This document shows positions 1-7,601 of a stretch of DNA of 64,000 nucleotides, piece by piece. A program made the position numbers and the translations under genes. Numbering within the stretch: the first letter of the stretch is position 1; each line of letters opens with the position of its first letter. This DNA is from Alcanivorax sp. GTDB lineage: Bacteria; Pseudomonadota; Gammaproteobacteria; Pseudomonadales; Alcanivoracaceae. The stretch spans positions 3,844,001-3,908,000 of the forward strand of contig NZ_CP051240.1 of NCBI RefSeq assembly GCF_017794965.1, in the 5' to 3' direction. The notes below the pieces were generated by a model. That model did no database searches. It was not told the origin of the DNA and worked only from the letters and a program-made list of their open reading frames with translations.

Positions 1-2
1 AG

Positions 3-113
3 CTGATTGTCGCCGAACGGCTGGGTTATGGCTCCAGAAGTGATCTGGAGCCCTTTATCGAGAAGGTCTTCGCCCTGCTCTCCGGCATGCTTCGCAAGCT
101 CGAAGGCGCGTAA
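3..113 (+). CDS. C-terminal end of a small protein, probably four-helix-bundle family
   Basis: Only the last 36 codons are inside the window; the frame is open from the first bases and ends at TAA 111-113. The visible part is a heptad-like amphipathic helix with an RLGYGSRSDLEPF stretch followed by KVFALLSGMLRKLEGA. This resembles the C-terminus of the small four-helix-bundle (S23-like) proteins often encoded in rRNA intervening sequences or as stand-alone genes. No function is known for most members. The match is from memory of the family pattern only, so the assignment is tentative. Confidence 0.5.
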   Translation: MIVAERLGYGSRSDLEPFIEKVFALLSGMLRKLEGA

Positions 114-129
114 GCGCCCCCGAGTCTTG

Positions 130-161
130 GCGTGTTGCGTGCAGCGTGATGCCTGTTGCGG
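130..161 (+). repeat. Heptad-phased array, GCGTGNN type
   Basis: Four consecutive 7-bp units (GCGTGTT, GCGTGCA, GCGTGAT, GCCTGTT) plus GCGG, starting 17 bases after the stop of the preceding gene. Same class as the arrays next to thiG, rpoH, ftsY and metW. Confidence 0.8.
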
Positions 162-196
162 ACCTCTGGGGCTGTTCCCATGGCTCCGAGCCCAAA

Positions 197-988
197 TCAT
201 CGACTAGCCGTTTGATTCTGCATCAAACGCTGATACTGCCCCGTTATCTCATCCATCTTGGCGAGGATGGAGTCGGTGGTGACGGAGATGACGGTGGGGA
301 CGTAGCGGCCGCTGTCTTCCAGTTCGAAGCCGGTGCGGGAGAAGTCCCACTGGTTGCGAACCCTTTGCAGTGCATCGTGCAGTTCTTGGGTGTTGTTGGG
401 ATAGCCCTCCAGTTCGGCCAGGGAGTCGTCAAACAGGTTAATGGCCTGCTCGTATTCCTCGTTGAGATCGTCGGCGCGGACTTTCCAGGCGCGGGCCACG
501 TAAACCTTGGCGATCTTCTGGGACAGCGTGCGCTGGCGGCCGGACAGGTTGACCAGGCGGGCGCTGTCGATGCCCGAGTAGCTCTCGATGGCCTTGACCA
601 CGTCGTCGCAGGCCTTGAGCAGGGTCAGGTTGTCTTTCATCAGGGTGCTGGAGCCGGTTTTGCTGGGTTCGCTGATCATGCGCAGGCGGAGGGGAAGCCA
701 CAGGGCTTCCACGGTATCGAGCTGACGGGAGATGGCGTCGGTAGGGCTGTAGTCGCGCAGTTCCAGCAGCTGCTCTTCAAACAGGGCTACCGCTTCATCC
801 AGCTGGCGCTGGGCTTTGTCGGCCTGGATGCCGGCCCCGATGAGCAGGTAGTTCTTCATCATGCGCTGGGTCAGCATGCGCTGGCGGCCGGAAATGTTAA
901 CCGCTTCGGCGTCTTCCATGGCAAGGGTCGGTACAGGGGCCATCAGGCCGGTAATCAGGGTGGCAATCAATAATAGTTGGCGAGTCAT
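197..988 (-). CDS. Exported PilJ-type (type IV pili MCP N-terminal domain) sensor-like protein
   Basis: A 263-residue protein with a typical signal peptide (MTRQLLLIATLITGLMAPV, cleaved after TLA) and two copies of a helical domain. Each copy carries the signature NxSGRQRMLTQ / NLSGRQRTLSQK, which marks the type IV pili methyl-accepting chemotaxis transducer N-terminal domain (PilJ, NarX-like). There is no HAMP, kinase or MCP signalling domain, so it is a periplasmic ligand-binding module on its own. The ATG at 988 is chosen because the upstream extension in the same frame overlaps radC and the signal peptide starts here. It is transcribed divergently from radC. Function is unknown; a role in surface sensing is only a guess from the family. 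Confidence 0.75.
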   Translation of the reverse strand: MTRQLLLIATLITGLMAPVPTLAMEDAEAVNISGRQRMLTQRMMKNYLLIGAGIQADKAQRQLDEAVALFEEQLLELRDYSPTDAISRQLDTVEALWLPLRLRMISEPSKTGSSTLMKDNLTLLKACDDVVKAIESYSGIDSARLVNLSGRQRTLSQKIAKVYVARAWKVRADDLNEEYEQAINLFDDSLAELEGYPNNTQELHDALQRVRNQWDFSRTGFELEDSGRYVPTVISVTTDSILAKMDEITGQYQRLMQNQTASR

Positions 989-1177
989 TTTTTTGTCCGG
1001 GTGTGCTGTGGTGAATGCGTTCGCTGAGCAGGGAGCAAGGAGTGGGCCAGTCTCTCTGGCCAATAAAAACAGTGGGTTACGATTCAGGCATGGAGAGCGG
1101 TGTTCCGATATGGCGCTTTTTTCATGCTCGCCGCTGGTGCGGTGATCCGTTAGTGAACAAAAAAGGACAAGGATGTC

Positions 1178-1852
1178 ATGGCGATTACAGACTGGCCGGC
1201 GGATGAGCGGCCACGGGAAAAGTTGCTCACGCGTGGGGCGGAGGCGCTCAGCGATGCGGAATTGCTGGCGATCTTCCTGCGCACCGGGCAACAGGGCATG
1301 ACCGCGGTGGATCTGGCCCGCCAGCAGCTGGTTGCCGGTGGCGGCCTGCGTGCCATGCTGGATTGCAGCCCGGAGGCCATGGCCCGGCTGCCGGGCATGG
1401 GCAGTGCCCGGCGAGCCTTGCTGCTGGCGGCGTTGGAACTGGGGCGGCGTTATCTGGCCGAGCCATTGGAGCGGGGGCTGCCGTTGGATAACCCGGACAA
1501 GGCCGGGCAGCTGCTCACGGCGCGGATGCGCGGGCTGCCCTATGAGGTGTTTGCCTGCCTGTTTCTGGACAACAAGCACCGGCTGATTGCCTATGAGCAG
1601 CTGTTTCAGGGCACCATCGATGCGGCGGCGGTCTACCCCCGGGAGGTCTTGCGGCGGGCCATGGACCACAACGCCGCGGCGGTGATCCTGGCGCATAACC
1701 ACCCCTCCGGGGTGGCCGAGCCCAGCCAGTCGGATCACGCCATCACCCGGCGGTTGGTGGAGGCGCTGGGGCTGGTGGATATCCGGGTGCTGGATCACCT
1801 GGTGATCGGTGACGGTGGCTGGGTGTCGCTGGCGGCGCGGGGGGCGGTGTAG
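1178..1852 (+). CDS. radC: RadC-family JAB/MPN domain protein
   Basis: A 224-residue RadC-family protein. The N-terminal part (RPREKLLTRGAEALSDAELLA) is the UPF0758 helix-hairpin-helix region. The C-terminal JAB/MPN domain holds the metal-binding motif HNHPSGxxxPSxxD (His173, His175, Asp186), so the zinc site is intact. RadC was once linked to DNA repair, but its real biochemical role is unsettled. The ATG at 1178 follows AAGGACAAGG. It is divergent from the PilJ-domain gene and is followed by REP palindromes rather than by the dfp-coaBC genes it often faces in other gammaproteobacteria. Confidence 0.93.
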   Translation: MAITDWPADERPREKLLTRGAEALSDAELLAIFLRTGQQGMTAVDLARQQLVAGGGLRAMLDCSPEAMARLPGMGSARRALLLAALELGRRYLAEPLERGLPLDNPDKAGQLLTARMRGLPYEVFACLFLDNKHRLIAYEQLFQGTIDAAAVYPREVLRRAMDHNAAAVILAHNHPSGVAEPSQSDHAITRRLVEALGLVDIRVLDHLVIGDGGWVSLAARGAV

Positions 1853-1864
1853 GGTGCTGTTTTG

Positions 1865-1898
1865 CGGCGGAGATGGGCTGACGCCCATTTCCGCCCTA
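1865..1898. repeat. REP-type palindrome upstream of the RAYT gene
   Basis: GGCGGAGATGGGC and GCCCATTTCCGCC form an imperfect stem around the loop TGAC. The design is the same as in the two palindromes that follow the RAYT gene (core GGAGATGGCC). Further half-sites (GGTGGAGAT at 1922, GATCTCCGCC near 1998) lie between it and the transposase start. Confidence 0.8.
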
Positions 1899-2032
1899 CG
1901 ACCCTTCGACATTAAATGCAGGGTGGAGATTATTCGCCGCGTTCAGCCCTTGGGGCCAGCCTGCGGCTGTTCTGTGCTTCGCTGGTCGGCGCAGGCCGAT
2001 CTCCGCCATGGAGGGTTATTCGGGAGGCAAGG

Positions 2033-2506
2033 ATGCCGAATTACCGCAGGAACTATGTGCCTGGTGGGTGCTATTTCTTTACCGTCAATCTGCATGATCG
2101 GAATCAGGACCTGCTAACCCGGTATTGGCCCGATTTGCGGCAGGCAATCCGGATGGTGCGATCAGAGCGGCCGTTCCGGGTGGATGCGCTGGTGGTGCTG
2201 CCGGATCATCTGCATGCGGTCTGGACCCTGCCGGAGGGCGAGGCGGATTTCTCGAGCCGCTGGCGGGCCATCAAGAGCCGTTTCAGCAAGTCTCTGGTGC
2301 TGGATGGGCCGGTCTGGCAGCGCCGTTTCTGGGAGCATACGTTGAAAGACGAGGCCAGTTATCGGAGGCATGTGGATTATGTGCATTTGAATCCGGTTAA
2401 GCACGGGTTGGTGAACAGGGCGCGGGATTGGCCGTATTCCACGTTTCATCGGCATGTGGAGCGTGGGGTTTATTCGCTGGATTGGATGGGAGAGGCTGGC
2501 AAATAA
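2033..2506 (+). CDS. REP-associated tyrosine transposase (RAYT), Y1/HUH family
   Basis: A 157-residue protein beginning MPNYRRNYVPGGCYFFTVNL, the classic RAYT opening. It has the metal-binding motif PDHLHAVW (His59, His61), WQRRFWEH, and YVHLNPVKHG, which carries the expected catalytic tyrosine (Tyr116). RAYTs nick REP hairpins in single-stranded DNA. The ATG at 2033 follows GGGAGGCAAGG; the open frame continues upstream but without a ribosome site. The gene is bracketed by palindromes with one shared core at 1865, 2507 and 2582, so protein and REP substrate form a single unit. Length and motifs look intact. Confidence 0.92.
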   Translation: MPNYRRNYVPGGCYFFTVNLHDRNQDLLTRYWPDLRQAIRMVRSERPFRVDALVVLPDHLHAVWTLPEGEADFSSRWRAIKSRFSKSLVLDGPVWQRRFWEHTLKDEASYRRHVDYVHLNPVKHGLVNRARDWPYSTFHRHVERGVYSLDWMGEAGK

Positions 2507-2616
2507 TGGTGGAGATGGCCTACCGGCCATTTCCCCCCTACGGCAGCCGTGCTGAATTTCCGCCCTGGGGGCGTTTGTTGTGTAGGGTGGAAATGGCCGG
2601 TAGGCCATCTCCACCA
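2507..2616. repeat. Pair of inverted REP palindromes (BIME-like) after the RAYT gene
   Basis: Palindrome 1 (2507-2538) has ATGGCC-TACC-GGCCAT with flanking GTGGAG and CTCC-like arms. Palindrome 2 (2582-2616) is its mirror, GTGGAAATGGCC-GGTA-GGCCATCTCCAC. They start immediately at the RAYT stop codon and face each other across about 45 bases. Confidence 0.85.
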
Positions 2617-2678
2617 TTTTGGGTTCGCCGCTAACCCCTTGAATGTTCGTGGGTGGGGGAAGGAATTCAAGATTGTGC

Positions 2679-2707
2679 TTGAATCTTGACCGCCACATTG
2701 GTATAAA
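2679..2707 (+). promoter_or_regulatory. Candidate sigma-70 promoter of rpmB-rpmG
   Basis: TTGAAT (2679-2684), a 17-base spacer, then TATAAA (2702-2707), 56 bases before the rpmB start. The spacing is ideal and there is no better pair in the region. Confidence 0.65.
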
Positions 2708-2763
2708 ACGCGCCTTTTCCGGGGCTCTACCGTCCCCCGCAAGAAGATTTACGGAGCAAGACA

Positions 2764-3000
2764 ATGTCCAAAGTTTGCCAGGTGACCGGTAAGCGCCCTG
2801 TAACGGGCAACAATATTTCGCATTCGCAGATCAAGACCAAGCGTCGCTTTGAGCCGAATCTGCACCACCACCGTTTCTGGGTTGAGTCCGAGAAGCGTTT
2901 TGTTCGCCTGCGCGTCAGCTCCAAAGGCATGCGCATTATCGACAAGAAGGGTATCGACACCGTACTGGCTGATATCCGTTCCCGCGGCGAACGCGTTTAA
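2764..3000 (+). CDS. rpmB: 50S ribosomal protein L28
   Basis: A 78-residue protein beginning MSKVCQVTGKRPVTGNNISHS and containing RRFEPNLHHHRFWVESE, diagnostic for bacterial L28. It is a structural component of the large ribosomal subunit. GGAG lies 8 bases before the ATG. It is the first gene of the rpmB-rpmG pair, 22 bases ahead of rpmG. Full length. Confidence 0.98.
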   Translation: MSKVCQVTGKRPVTGNNISHSQIKTKRRFEPNLHHHRFWVESEKRFVRLRVSSKGMRIIDKKGIDTVLADIRSRGERV

Positions 3001-3022
3001 GACTGAATTAAGGAGCTAACCC

Positions 3023-3190
3023 ATGGCTGGTCCGATTCGTGAAAAGATCCGTCTGGTGTCCTCTGCAGGCACTGGTCACTTCTACACCACGACCAAGAAC
3101 AAGCGTCTCCATCCTGAAAAGATGGAAACCAAGAAGTACGATCCGGTTGTGCGCAAGCACGTTGCCTACAAGGAAGCCAAGATCAAGTAA
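3023..3190 (+). CDS. rpmG: 50S ribosomal protein L33
   Basis: A 55-residue ribosomal protein (MAGPIREKIRLVSSAGTGHF, then YTTTKNKR and KYDPVVRKHVAYKEAKIK), the normal length for L33. This is the cysteine-free form: the zinc-ribbon CxxC motifs of some paralogues are absent. AAGGAG precedes the ATG. It is co-transcribed with rpmB and followed by a strong terminator. Confidence 0.97.
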   Translation: MAGPIREKIRLVSSAGTGHFYTTTKNKRLHPEKMETKKYDPVVRKHVAYKEAKIK

Positions 3191-3224
3191 CACTTGATCG
3201 ATTGCTGCCTGGCAATACGGACAG

Positions 3225-3253
3225 AAAAAACCCGGCCTGGCCGGGTTTTTTTG
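3225..3253 (+). terminator. Rho-independent terminator of rpmB-rpmG
   Basis: CCCGGCC and GGCCGGG form a GC-rich hairpin at 3231-3245, followed by seven T and preceded by an A tract, so it may act in both directions. Confidence 0.9.
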
Positions 3254-3374
3254 TGTCTGCAGAAAAGGGGTGGCGCCTGGTACTTTCGTACAAAAGTACA
3301 CAGGAAATGGCTTTCCATGGATTTGAATTTTGTTCATTATTTCTTTGCATAACAGAGTCTTGCACCTTTGTCGC

Positions 3375-3390
3375 AGTGATACTTATCACA
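3375..3390. promoter_or_regulatory. Candidate CRP/Vfr site upstream of the Tad pilus operon
   Basis: AGTGA-TACTTA-TCACA matches the CRP consensus TGTGA-N6-TCACA at 9 of 10 fixed positions. It lies 221 bases before flp, in a 360-base leader with no gene. That leader also holds a 7-bp inverted repeat TGGCGTA/TACGCCA (3444-3464). A regulatory role is inferred. Confidence 0.5.
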
Positions 3391-3610
3391 AAACGGGATG
3401 AACGACCGCTTGTCGATCTTCTCTGACCGGTGGGGGGCAGCTGTGGCGTATTTCTGGTACGCCAGTGTTAGCGTTTACGCTATGGGAAAGTCAGGTAACA
3501 CAACGCATACGCGGACTTTGTTGAGCTGCTTTCCCGGGATGCCTAGCATATAAAAACGCCTTCATATATTTGCTTTGGCAAGCTTACAAGGACGTCCATG
3601 GAGACTAACA

Positions 3611-3841
3611 ATGAGTAGTATGTCCCGGTTTTATTATTCCCTGATGGCCCGGCTGTTTACCCGCATGCCTGGCCGTGCCCGTGGTCAGCGCGGTGCCAGT
3701 GCACTTGAGTATATTGTGCTGGCGGCAGCACTGATCAGCATCATCGGCGTGTTGGCAACCAATGACACGGTTCAGACAACCTTGTCTGGTGCGTTCGAAG
3801 GTTTGTTCGAAGATGCCGCTGCGGGTGGCGGTGAAGGCTAA
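3611..3841 (+). CDS. flp: Flp-type type IVb pilin
   Basis: A 76-residue prepilin. After a basic leader the sequence GQRG-ASALEYIVLAAALIS shows the Flp cleavage site: glycine, then a mature start with glutamate at position 5 and tyrosine at 6, followed by a hydrophobic helix. It is the major subunit of the Tad pilus. The ATG at 3611 is preferred over the in-frame GTG at 3575, because GGAG lies 7 bases upstream and Flp leaders are short. It is first in the operon. The Ala-Gly rich tail (EDAAAGGGEG) is slightly unusual. Confidence 0.9.
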   Translation: MSSMSRFYYSLMARLFTRMPGRARGQRGASALEYIVLAAALISIIGVLATNDTVQTTLSGAFEGLFEDAAAGGGEG

Positions 3842-3868
3842 CGCCTGCGTAGTCGGGAAGTTTTCCTC

Positions 3869-4321
3869 GTGAAAGGTCGTCACCTGCAATTCGGCGCCGT
3901 GGCGCTTGAATTCATCATGCTGTTTCCGTTCGTGGTTGCCATGTTGTATGGCGCAGCGGTGTACGGCCTTACCTTTTTTGCCCAATACCGGATGCAAAAC
4001 GCGGTGGATACCGCTGTGGCCACGGCTTTGTATCTGGATCGTTCTGCCTATGAAAGTGAGGCCCTGTCCAGCGCCGTGACCCAGCGTGCCAATACTGCAC
4101 TGGCAGGTCTGGTGGCGCAGTTGCCGCAACGCCTGCGCGGCCTCAATACGGATTCCGCCTGTGCCCTGGAAACTGTGGGGGGGGTAGAGATGCTTCGCTG
4201 CGAGCTGGTGTACAGCAATTATGCGGAGAATCCCGTTGCGCCTGCGCTGAATTTCGGCATGCTGGGAGCATTCCCTCCCTTGCCCGCGCAGCTGGATGTG
4301 GATGCCAGAGCTGCTTTCTAA
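3869..4321 (+). CDS. TadE-like pseudopilin
   Basis: A 150-residue protein with an N-terminal motif like other TadE/TadF pseudopilins: QFGAVALEFIMLFPFVVAMLYG, with a glutamate ahead of a hydrophobic helix, followed by a region of about 110 residues expected outside the membrane. Members are processed like pilins and are needed for pilus assembly, probably as minor subunits. The start is GTG 3869, with GGGAAG upstream. It lies 27 bases after flp in the same operon. Whether it is TadE or TadF cannot be decided from sequence alone. Confidence 0.8.
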   Translation: MKGRHLQFGAVALEFIMLFPFVVAMLYGAAVYGLTFFAQYRMQNAVDTAVATALYLDRSAYESEALSSAVTQRANTALAGLVAQLPQRLRGLNTDSACALETVGGVEMLRCELVYSNYAENPVAPALNFGMLGAFPPLPAQLDVDARAAF

Positions 4322-4386
4322 AGGAGCTTGGTGACTGTATAGCGGCGGGATAAAAACAGAACAAACACGGATGTTCCGGAGAGAAC

Positions 4387-5226
4387 ATGGGATCAAGACT
4401 GTTGTACATGCTGCCGGCTCTGGTGGTGGCATTGGTAGCCCTGATGTTGGCGTTGCTGGGGTTGAGCCGGGAACCGGCCTCGTCCCTGGCGGTGGCGCCT
4501 GCTGAAAGGGAGCCCGCCGATCAGGAGCAGCAGGCACCTGCCTTCCGTTATTGGGTGGTCACAGAAAGCCTGAATATCGGTGATGAGATTACCGAAGAGG
4601 TTCTGGCGGTGGTGTCTTCTCCGGCACCTATTGCCAATGTGCTGACGGCTGATGAAGCGGTGGTCGGCAAGCCCTTGCGCCAGTTTGCCCGTCCGGGCGA
4701 GCTGCTTTCCCGAGATCATCTTGAACCTGGTGGCACCCTGCCTGGCACCCTGCCGGCGGGGTATCGTGCGTTGGCCGTAGCCGTGGATGATGTGGTCATG
4801 GCTGGTGGTCTGGTGACGCCGGGCGATCTGGTGGATGTGGTAGTGGCGTTTCGCAAGGGGGATGGCGAGCGGGATAACCCGGCGGCCATGGTGTTGCTGA
4901 GCAATGTGCAGGTGCTGGCGGTGAAGGGGGCCATGGCAGAGGCCCAGTCCGATCAGGATCGTGAGCGGCAGCGACGCAACAATACCGTGGTGCTGGCGGT
5001 GCCCGACGACAAGATGGCCGCCGTACTGTTGGCGGAAGAAGAGGGTGCGCTGCGGCTGGCGGTGGTGGCCAGCGAAGACAAGGCGAAGACCGTGGCGGAC
5101 CAGAGCAAGCCGGTCTATTACCGCGACCTGTTCCCGGGCAAGCCGGCGCCCGCTCCTCAGGCGGCCCCGGGTCAGCGGGTGGAAGTTTACGAAGGATCGA
5201 ACTCAAGGAGCACCTATGTGCGTTAG
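4387..5226 (+). CDS. cpaB: Flp pilus assembly protein CpaB/RcpC
   Basis: A 279-residue protein with an N-terminal membrane anchor (LPALVVALVALMLALLGL) and then an SAF-type domain (VVTESLNIGDEITEEVL, VGKPLRQFARPGELL). A C-terminal RcpC-type region follows (VTPGDLVDVVVAF, NNTVVLAVPDDKMAAVLLAEEEGALRLAV). CpaB/RcpC is periplasmic and works with the outer-membrane secretin. The start ATG follows CGGAGAGAAC. Its last codons overlap the secretin gene by 11 bases, indicating translational coupling. Confidence 0.92.
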   Translation: MGSRLLYMLPALVVALVALMLALLGLSREPASSLAVAPAEREPADQEQQAPAFRYWVVTESLNIGDEITEEVLAVVSSPAPIANVLTADEAVVGKPLRQFARPGELLSRDHLEPGGTLPGTLPAGYRALAVAVDDVVMAGGLVTPGDLVDVVVAFRKGDGERDNPAAMVLLSNVQVLAVKGAMAEAQSDQDRERQRRNNTVVLAVPDDKMAAVLLAEEEGALRLAVVASEDKAKTVADQSKPVYYRDLFPGKPAPAPQAAPGQRVEVYEGSNSRSTYVR

Positions 5227-6367
5227 GAGAATAGCTCTGCTGGTGCTGGCGTTTGTCTGGCTGGTGCCGGCCCATGCAGAGGACCTGCAGGGTTCCATGC
5301 GAGTGGCGCCGGGTGACCAGAAGGTGCTGACCTTCCCGTCGCCGGTGGCCAAGGTGGCCACCTCTGATCCAGAGGTGGCGGCATTAACGGTGACCGGCAG
5401 TCAGGAGTTGTTGCTGACTGCCAAGATGGAAGGCTCGGCAGTGCTCTCGATCTGGTTGCGGGGCGACAGCAAGCCGCTGCGCAGCACCGTGGTGGTGGCG
5501 ACCACCCTGGGCTCGTCGCTGCCATTCGGCACCCAGGTGCAAACCGACATCCGCGTGCTGGAGGTGAGTCGCGCCGAGTTGAATCAGCTGGGCATGAGCT
5601 ACAGCAACGTCTGGGATGGCGGCAACACGGCGGCGGGCATTGCCGCGCCGGGCACCGGTTTTCAGGTCCCGGGCAGCATTCCCACGCCATTGAGTACTGA
5701 AGGCTTCAACCTGTTCCGGTTTGGCTCCAATTCGGTGCTGGCGATCAATGCCCTTGAAGCGGGGGGCTTTGCCTACACGCTGGCCGAGCCTTCCCTGACC
5801 AGCCTGTCCGGGCAGAGTGCCAGCTTTCTGTCCGGTGGCGAGTTTCCCATCCCGACCCGCAGTACCACCGATGGGGTACAGATTGAATTCAAGGAATTCG
5901 GGATTGGCCTGAGCCTTACCCCCACGGTGATTGATGAAAGCCAGATCATTCTCAAGGTGGCCCCGGAAGTCTCCGAGCTGGATTTTTCCGCCGGGGTGGA
6001 GACCGGTGGGGTGGCTGTGCCGGGCCTGCGGGTGCGTCGCGCGGAAACCACCGTGTCTTTGGCGCCGGGTGAGACCTTCATCATCAGTGGTCTGGTGAGT
6101 CGCAACACGGTGAGCAACAGTGATCGCCTGCCGGGCATTGGCAATCTGCCGGTGCTGGGCGCGTTTTTCCGCTCGTCCCGTATCGAGAAGAATGACAAGG
6201 AACTGGTGATGGTGGTGACGCCGCATTTGGTGACGCCCCAGAAGCCTGCCCACATGCCGGCCACCCTGCCCGGGGCCGGCTACCAAAACAGCAGCATGGG
6301 CTGGCTGGACATGGCCACCGAGGTGCGTCGTGGTTCCCAGCCCATTCGCCACGGCCTGAGCTGGTGA
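5216..6367 (+). CDS. cpaC: Tad pilus secretin CpaC/RcpA
   Basis: A 383-residue secretin with a signal peptide (MCVRRIALLVLAFVWLVPAHA) and an N-terminal pilus-secretin domain (GDQKVLTFPSPVAKVATSDPEVA). The C-terminal secretin barrel contains VQTDIRVLEVSRAELNQLG, GGEFPIPT, GIGLSLTPTV and the hallmark LPGIGNLPVLGAFFRS. It forms the outer-membrane channel of the Tad pilus. It is somewhat shorter than typical CpaC because the N-terminal repeats are reduced. ATG 5216 follows CAAGGAG inside the end of cpaB. Confidence 0.93.
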   Translation: MCVRRIALLVLAFVWLVPAHAEDLQGSMRVAPGDQKVLTFPSPVAKVATSDPEVAALTVTGSQELLLTAKMEGSAVLSIWLRGDSKPLRSTVVVATTLGSSLPFGTQVQTDIRVLEVSRAELNQLGMSYSNVWDGGNTAAGIAAPGTGFQVPGSIPTPLSTEGFNLFRFGSNSVLAINALEAGGFAYTLAEPSLTSLSGQSASFLSGGEFPIPTRSTTDGVQIEFKEFGIGLSLTPTVIDESQIILKVAPEVSELDFSAGVETGGVAVPGLRVRRAETTVSLAPGETFIISGLVSRNTVSNSDRLPGIGNLPVLGAFFRSSRIEKNDKELVMVVTPHLVTPQKPAHMPATLPGAGYQNSSMGWLDMATEVRRGSQPIRHGLSW

Positions 6368-6371
6368 CCCC

Positions 6372-7562
6372 ATGAGTGATCACGACATTGTTCTCTCCGT
6401 GGTTGACGACAGTGGCCTGGAAGCCTGGCTGGAGCGGGTGGTGGAAGAGCCGTTTCGCCTTGAGCAGGTCAGCCGCACCGACCTGACCCGGGTGCTGCGT
6501 TTGCTGGAGGCCACCACCGCCCATGTGGTGATGGTGGAAATCTCTGATGCGGATCTGGATCAGTCGCTGGCCATTATCACGGCCCTGACCAGTGCCCGTC
6601 CCTGGGTCACGGTGATTACGGTGTGTGCCCGTGCCAACCAGGAGCTTCTGCTGCAATCCATGCGTGCCGGTGCCCGGGATTGTTTTGTGGCGGGCAGCGA
6701 TGCCGGCGATGTGCGTGAACGGTTGCGCCGCCACCAGTTGCTGCGGGTGGGCCACTACGATGACCGCATCCAGTCAGCCACCAACAATCTGGTGCTGGTG
6801 GCGTCTGCCAGTCCCACCGTGGATACCCGTTTCCTGACACAGAATATTGCCCTGGGCATCAATCAGCTGTTTCCAAACGAGCGCACGCTGGCCATTGATA
6901 CCCAGCCTTCCGAGCGCGGCATTTTCTATCTGGATGTGCACAACGAGTACACCCTGGAAAACCTGCTGGCCAGCCCGGAAACCCTGGACGACACCCTGAT
7001 CGGAACCGCCCTGGAAGAATACCGCCCCGGCCTGCGGTTACTGGCCGGCGGCATCAACCGTGAGGACATGGAAGGGGACCGCAGTGCGGACCTGTTCATT
7101 GCCCTCAACCACCTGATGCAGATGTTCGATCGCATCATCATCAATGTGGGTACCATGCAGCGTCGCCACTGGGTGCGGGCGCTGGGGATCCACGCCCGGC
7201 ATCTGTTGATTGGCATGCACCCGCTGGTGGATCAGGCCCATGCGGTACGCACGCTGGGTAATGAATGGCGCGCCCATCTGGGCCGCGACAGCAAGGTGAG
7301 CCTGGTGGTGGACGGCGCCGACAGTCGGGTGCCGCCCGCGGTGGACGAGCTGGCGGAAACAGCCGGGGGTGAGGTGATTGGCGAGCTGCCCATGGACTGG
7401 CAGCACCGCCTGCTGGCCATGAATGCCGGGTTGCCGATTCAGGAACAAAGTCCACGTAGCCGTTACAGCCGCGCAGCACAACGTCTGGTCAGCAAGCTCG
7501 AGGCGCAGCCGGACAGCCAGGGCGGCGACAGCTGGTGGCAACGGATTCGCAGCCAGGGCTGA
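6372..7562 (+). CDS. tadZ: TadZ/CpaE pilus localisation protein with degenerate MinD-like domain
   Basis: A 396-residue protein. Residues 1-130 are an atypical receiver-like domain (VVMVEISDADLDQSLAIITAL, CVRANQELLLQSMRAGARDCFV). The rest is MinD/ParA-like, but the deviant Walker A is lost: LVLVASASPTVDTRFLTQNIA stands where GGxGxGKS would be. So it probably lacks ATPase activity, as reported for some TadZ proteins. TadZ places the Tad machine in the cell. It starts 4 bases after cpaC. Confidence 0.88.
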   Translation: MSDHDIVLSVVDDSGLEAWLERVVEEPFRLEQVSRTDLTRVLRLLEATTAHVVMVEISDADLDQSLAIITALTSARPWVTVITVCARANQELLLQSMRAGARDCFVAGSDAGDVRERLRRHQLLRVGHYDDRIQSATNNLVLVASASPTVDTRFLTQNIALGINQLFPNERTLAIDTQPSERGIFYLDVHNEYTLENLLASPETLDDTLIGTALEEYRPGLRLLAGGINREDMEGDRSADLFIALNHLMQMFDRIIINVGTMQRRHWVRALGIHARHLLIGMHPLVDQAHAVRTLGNEWRAHLGRDSKVSLVVDGADSRVPPAVDELAETAGGEVIGELPMDWQHRLLAMNAGLPIQEQSPRSRYSRAAQRLVSKLEAQPDSQGGDSWWQRIRSQG

Positions 7563-7601
7563 AGCCCGCTGCACTAATACTGCACTGACCAGGAGTCGAG
7601 A

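Noticed and set aside
197..1912. 571-residue minus-strand frame spanning the PilJ-domain gene and radC
   Set aside because: Its first 308 codons are antisense to radC with Arg/Pro/His-rich shadow composition; the real protein starts at the signal peptide (988).
1916..2032. N-terminal extension of the RAYT frame
   Set aside because: The frame is open but has no ribosome site and translates REP-like DNA; MPNYRR at 2033 is the family start.
2686..2707. TTGACC as -35 for the rpmB promoter
   Set aside because: Only 10 bases separate it from TATAAA; TTGAAT at 2679 gives 17.
3008..3337. Minus-strand frame across rpmG and its terminator
   Set aside because: It is antisense to rpmG and translates the terminator hairpin.
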